Part shown: one piece after another, positions 6,019 to 7,906 of the stretch
Layout: each line of letters starts with the position of its first letter
Position numbering within the stretch: the first letter of the stretch is position 1
Assembly: GCA_030151005.1 (NCBI GenBank)
Contig: JASLES010000224.1
Coordinates: 1-7,906 of the forward strand
Length of the DNA: 7,906 bases
Origin: Silvimonas sp.
GTDB lineage: Bacteria; Pseudomonadota; Gammaproteobacteria; Burkholderiales; Chitinibacteraceae
Reading direction: 5' to 3'
Made by a program: the position numbers and the translations under genes
Notes under the pieces: generated by a model
The model's input: the letters and a program-made list of their open reading frames with translations, nothing else
The model's database searches: none
What the model was told of the DNA's origin: nothing

Positions 6019-7209
6019 ATGCGTGATTCTGCTGCCCACATGACTCTGCCGCAACTTCCCCCCGCCACACCCGAAGCCCTGGCCGCCAGCGCGCAGCTGG
6101 TCGACCGCATCAGACAGGCCATCGACGATGCCGGCGGCTGGTTGTCTTTCAGCGACTACATGCGCCGGGCCCTGTATGAGCCTGGGCTGGGGTATTACTC
6201 TGGCGGCGCCACCAAATTTGGCGAAGCAGGCGACTTTGTCACCGCACCAGAACTCTCCCCCCTGTTTGGCGCCTGCCTTGCAACCACTACGGCACAAGTG
6301 CTGCACGCCCTGGGCACCGGCGACGTTCTGGAGTTTGGTGCCGGCACCGGCAAGCTTGCTGCCCAGATACTGACAGAACTGGAGCGTCTGGACACCCTGC
6401 CGCGCCATTACTACATCGTGGACCTGTCTGCCGAACTCAAGGAACGCCAGCGCGCCACGCTGCAAACGCTGGTCCCGCATCTGGCCGAACGGGTGATCTG
6501 GCTGGACACCCTGCCCGTCATGTTCAATGGCATGGTCATTGCCAACGAAGTGTTCGACGCCATTCCTTGCGCGCTGGTTTACCGCAACGATAACGGCGCG
6601 CTGTTTGAACGCGGTGTGGTCTGGCGCGACAACGCGCTGGCTTTTGACGATCAGCCCATGGCGCAAGGCGGCTTGTACAACGCAGCCACCGCGCTGGAGT
6701 TGCCCGGAGATTACCTGACGGAAATCCAGCCCGAGCTGCCCGGTTTCATGGCCAGCGTAGGCGAAATGATCGAACGCGGCGCGGCGCTCTTTATCGATTA
6801 CGGCTTTCCGGCCATGGAGTATTACCACCCGGAGCGCCGCCAGGGAACCTTGATGGCGCATTACCGCCACCATAGCCTGACCGATCCGTTTTACCTGCCC
6901 GGCCTTGCCGATCTGACTTGCCATGTGGACTTCTCTGCCGTCTACCGCCACGCAGACCAGCACGGCCTGCAACTGGAAGGTTATGTCTCGCAGGCGCAGT
7001 ACCTGCTGAACACCGGCCTGACCGCCCGGCTTGCGGCCGTGGGCGCAGAAAACGTCAAACAATACGCGCCCGTGGCCGCCGCGGTGCATAAACTGACCAG
7101 CCCGGCTGAGATGGGCGAGCTGTTCAAAGCCATTGCGTTCTCCCGCAATCTGGCCTTGCCGACCCTGCTGGCCGGGTTCGAGCGGGGGGATGACTCATAC
7201 AAGCTGTAA
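6019..7209 (+). CDS. SAM-dependent methyltransferase, COG1565/NDUFAF7 (MidA) family
   Basis: A 396-residue class I methyltransferase of the family whose mitochondrial member NDUFAF7 (MidA) methylates an arginine of a complex I subunit. The bacterial substrate is unknown. The family hallmark GYYSGGATKFGEAGDFVTAPE starts at residue 58 and is followed by LSPLFG. SAM motif I is LEFGAGTGKLA (104-114). NEVFDAIP (176-183), IDYGFP (259-264) and TCHVDFSAV (300-308) follow in the expected order, and the length is normal. The start is uncertain: ATG 6019 (MRDSAAHM) and ATG 6040 (MTLPQLPP) are both plausible and neither has a good ribosome binding site. A further upstream extension would lie antisense to folM and is Pro/Arg-rich, so it is not used. 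It is divergent to folM and followed by the tRNA-Met unit. Confidence 0.9.
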   Translation: MRDSAAHMTLPQLPPATPEALAASAQLVDRIRQAIDDAGGWLSFSDYMRRALYEPGLGYYSGGATKFGEAGDFVTAPELSPLFGACLATTTAQVLHALGTGDVLEFGAGTGKLAAQILTELERLDTLPRHYYIVDLSAELKERQRATLQTLVPHLAERVIWLDTLPVMFNGMVIANEVFDAIPCALVYRNDNGALFERGVVWRDNALAFDDQPMAQGGLYNAATALELPGDYLTEIQPELPGFMASVGEMIERGAALFIDYGFPAMEYYHPERRQGTLMAHYRHHSLTDPFYLPGLADLTCHVDFSAVYRHADQHGLQLEGYVSQAQYLLNTGLTARLAAVGAENVKQYAPVAAAVHKLTSPAEMGELFKAIAFSRNLALPTLLAGFERGDDSYKL

Positions 7210-7216
7210 ACGGCAT

Positions 7217-7233
7217 GCTGTAAATCAGCTTTT
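7217..7233 (+). terminator. Weak candidate terminator after the methyltransferase gene
   Basis: A 4-bp stem (GCTG, 5-nt loop, CAGC) is followed directly by TTTT, 8 nt after the stop codon. The stem is short. Two copies of GCTGTAAA (7203-7210 and 7217-7224) overlap it. An alternative pairing of AGCTG (7202-7206) with CAGCT (7226-7230) is possible. Confidence 0.25.
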
Positions 7234-7257
7234 GCGGATTATTTTTGCACGCCCCGC

Positions 7258-7286
7258 TTGACAGGTGCCGCACTCCCCTTCAGAAT
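7258..7286 (+). promoter_or_regulatory. Sigma-70 promoter of tRNA-Met
   Basis: A consensus -35 TTGACA (7258-7263) and a -10 CAGAAT (7281-7286) are separated by exactly 17 bp. Transcription would start near 7293, leaving a leader of about 6 nt before the tRNA. The GC-rich bases after the -10 (CGCCG) resemble the discriminators of stringently controlled stable-RNA promoters; that regulation is inference. Confidence 0.75.
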
Positions 7287-7299
7287 CGCCGACTCTCAT

Positions 7300-7376
7300 G
7301 GCTATGTAGCTCAGTCGGTTAGAGCACAGCACTCATAATGCTGGGGTCACAGGTTCGAGTCCCGTCATAGCCACCA
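7300..7376 (+). tRNA. tRNA-Met (anticodon CAT, elongator)
   Basis: A 77-nt cloverleaf with encoded CCA. The acceptor stem is GGCTATG/CATAGCC with discriminator A. The D arm is GCTC/GAGC. The anticodon stem is CAGCA/TGCTG with loop CTCATAA, giving CAT. The T arm contains GGTTCGAGTCC. The sequence matches E. coli elongator tRNA-Met at almost all positions outside a few compensated stem pairs, including its A-C pair in the T stem. The 1-72 G-C pair rules out the initiator tRNA, and the body differs from tRNA-Ile2, which shares the CAT anticodon. Confidence 0.97.
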
Positions 7377-7385
7377 GAATTTCTT

Positions 7386-7401
7386 CACCGGTTTTCCGGT
7401 G
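7386..7401 (+). other. Hairpin in the tRNA-Met precursor trailer
   Basis: A perfect 6-bp stem (CACCGG, loop TTTT, CCGGTG) lies 9 nt after the CCA end and upstream of the main terminator. It may guide 3' processing of the precursor. It has no T run of its own, so it is unlikely to terminate transcription. Confidence 0.45.
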
Positions 7402-7409
7402 GAGTACTC

Positions 7410-7444
7410 AAAACCCCGTCAAGCTTCGGCTTGCGGGGTTTTTT
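7410..7444 (+). terminator. Intrinsic terminator of the tRNA-Met unit
   Basis: CCCCG, bulged T, CAAGC, tetraloop TTCG, GCTTG, CGGGG, then six Ts (7439-7444). Four As before the stem extend the pairing with the Ts, so it could also stop transcription from the opposite direction. This is the strongest terminator in the window. Confidence 0.92.
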
Positions 7445-7557
7445 GTTTTCCGGCGCGCCTTGTCGCCCGAATACCCGCGTGGTTTTGGCAAAATCGCCCC
7501 ACATCGTGTATTCCTGAACCACTGCACAACAGGCCCACAACGGCCCAGGAAGCCCCC
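7445..7557 (+). promoter_or_regulatory. Leader and presumed promoter region of the DUF4287 gene
   Basis: 113 bp between the tRNA terminator and the small gene must contain its promoter. A candidate -35 TTGGCA (7485-7490) is followed 18 bp later by TATTCC, which is a poor -10. The TTGGCA overlaps a short palindrome, TTTTGGCAAAA (7483-7493), which might be an operator. AGGA (7547-7550), 7 nt before the ATG, is the ribosome binding site. Confidence 0.35.
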
Positions 7558-7776
7558 ATGACTGCCGAAAAGAAAGTCACCGGCCCTGCCTCCTATTTCC
7601 CGTCCATTGAGAAAACCTGCGGCCAGCCCATCTCTCACTGGCTAGCTGTGCTGGACGGCATGCGCGGCAAGAAACATATGGAAATGGTCTGCACACTCAA
7701 ATCTGAATATGGTCTCGGGCATGGTCACGCCAATGCGTTGGTAGCCTACTGGCGCACGCAACACGATCCGGGCTGA
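7558..7776 (+). CDS. DUF4287 domain protein of unknown function
   Basis: A 72-residue soluble protein spanning essentially one DUF4287 domain. The visible signature is ASYFPSIEKTCGQPISHWLAVL (11-32), then KHMEMVCTLKSEYGLGHGHANALVAYW (39-65), with the conserved H40, the K48 region and a GHGHAN motif (54-59). The cluster of His and aromatic residues in two or three predicted helices suggests ligand or metal contacts, but no function is established and none is assigned. There is no signal peptide or membrane segment. The ATG at 7558 is chosen because AGGA lies 7 nt before it and the domain begins right after; extending the frame upstream would run back through the tRNA terminator. It appears to be its own transcription unit, after a strong terminator and before a GC-rich hairpin. 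Confidence 0.85.
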   Translation: MTAEKKVTGPASYFPSIEKTCGQPISHWLAVLDGMRGKKHMEMVCTLKSEYGLGHGHANALVAYWRTQHDPG

Positions 7777-7786
7777 TTCTGCATTG

Positions 7787-7807
7787 GCAGGTGGGCGGCC
7801 CACCTGC
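7787..7807 (+). terminator. Perfect 9-bp hairpin after the DUF4287 gene
   Basis: GCAGGTGGG, 3-nt loop CGG, CCCACCTGC, starting 10 bp after the stop codon. The stem is very stable, but no T run follows (TGAATCC), so it is either a Rho-assisted 3' end, an mRNA-stabilising hairpin or a protein-binding dyad. Confidence 0.45.
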
Positions 7808-7833
7808 TGAATCCGGCAATGTCCACCGACCTG

Positions 7834-7850
7834 CGGTTGATCTACAACCG
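7834..7850 (+). promoter_or_regulatory. Dyad upstream of the gene starting at 7904
   Basis: CGGTTG, 5-nt spacer ATCTA, CAACCG: a perfect 6-bp inverted repeat 53 bp before the next ATG. The spacing and form suit a transcription-factor operator. It partly overlaps a TTGATC that could be a -35 element; no good -10 is seen. Confidence 0.35.
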
Positions 7851-7903
7851 TAAATACAACGTAGGTCTCTGCATGGGTCCGGCGTATCTGGGGAGAACAA
7901 AAC

Positions 7904-7906
7904 ATG
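7904..7906 (+). CDS. Start codon of an unidentified gene continuing past the window
   Basis: The window ends with ATG, preceded by a strong ribosome binding site GGGGAG (7890-7895) at 8-nt spacing. No residues beyond Met can be read, so the product is unknown. The start is supported only by the ribosome binding site and by the lack of any other gene in the preceding 127 bp. Confidence 0.5.

Noticed and set aside
5905..7089. 394-codon open frame on the minus strand
   Set aside because: It lies antisense to the methyltransferase gene, has no recognisable domain and is rich in Gln, Arg, His and Gly as expected of a shadow frame in GC-rich DNA. The plus-strand protein carries clear family motifs.
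7300..7376. tRNA-Ile2 (CAT anticodon, lysidine-modified)
   Set aside because: The acceptor stem, variable loop and anticodon-arm context match elongator tRNA-Met, not tRNA-Ile2.
7642..7905. 87-codon minus-strand frame
   Set aside because: It is antisense to the DUF4287 gene and runs across two dyads, with no ribosome binding site or domain.
1..7906. Mobile elements, CRISPR arrays, prophage or defence genes; Neisseria-type DNA uptake sequence GCCGTCTGAA
   Set aside because: I saw no transposase or integrase motif, spaced direct repeats, phage protein or uptake sequence. The tRNA shows no adjacent integrase or duplicated 3' end that would mark an integration site.

Overview
The window looks like a core chromosomal segment of a betaproteobacterium, probably of the Neisseriales type. 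The evidence is moderately high GC throughout, PilS/PilR, RppH and TtcA proteins that read like their Neisseria and Pseudomonas counterparts, and a classical elongator tRNA-Met. Assignment to an order is inference from remembered family sequences, not from a search. There is no transposase, integrase, phage gene, CRISPR array or toxin-antitoxin pair, and base composition does not shift visibly along the window.

Left part (1-3173, all minus strand, read right to left): rppH (mRNA 5'-end decapping Nudix hydrolase), then pilS (membrane sensor histidine kinase), then pilR (sigma-54-dependent response regulator, running off the left edge). pilS and pilR overlap by 26-29 nt and form the two-component system that controls type IV pilin transcription.

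Middle part (3342-5926, minus strand): folM-like pteridine reductase, ttcA (tRNA cytidine-32 thiolation) and a SpeE-family protein whose start overlaps the ttcA stop by one base (TGATG). A 14-bp hairpin lies just upstream of the preferred ttcA start. Divergently, on the plus strand, sits a COG1565/NDUFAF7-type SAM-dependent methyltransferase (6019-7209).

Right part (7210-7906, plus strand): a self-contained tRNA-Met unit with its own promoter (TTGACA, 17 bp, CAGAAT), encoded CCA and a strong intrinsic terminator. A 72-residue DUF4287 protein of unknown function follows, then two perfect dyads, and finally the ATG of a further gene with a strong ribosome binding site in the last three bases.

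I found no convincing undescribed system. The points most worth checking are the ttcA leader hairpin, the altered ATP-binding G1 box of PilS, the SpeE-like protein that lacks the normal aminopropyltransferase active-site signature yet is translationally coupled to ttcA, and the small DUF4287 gene with its flanking dyads.
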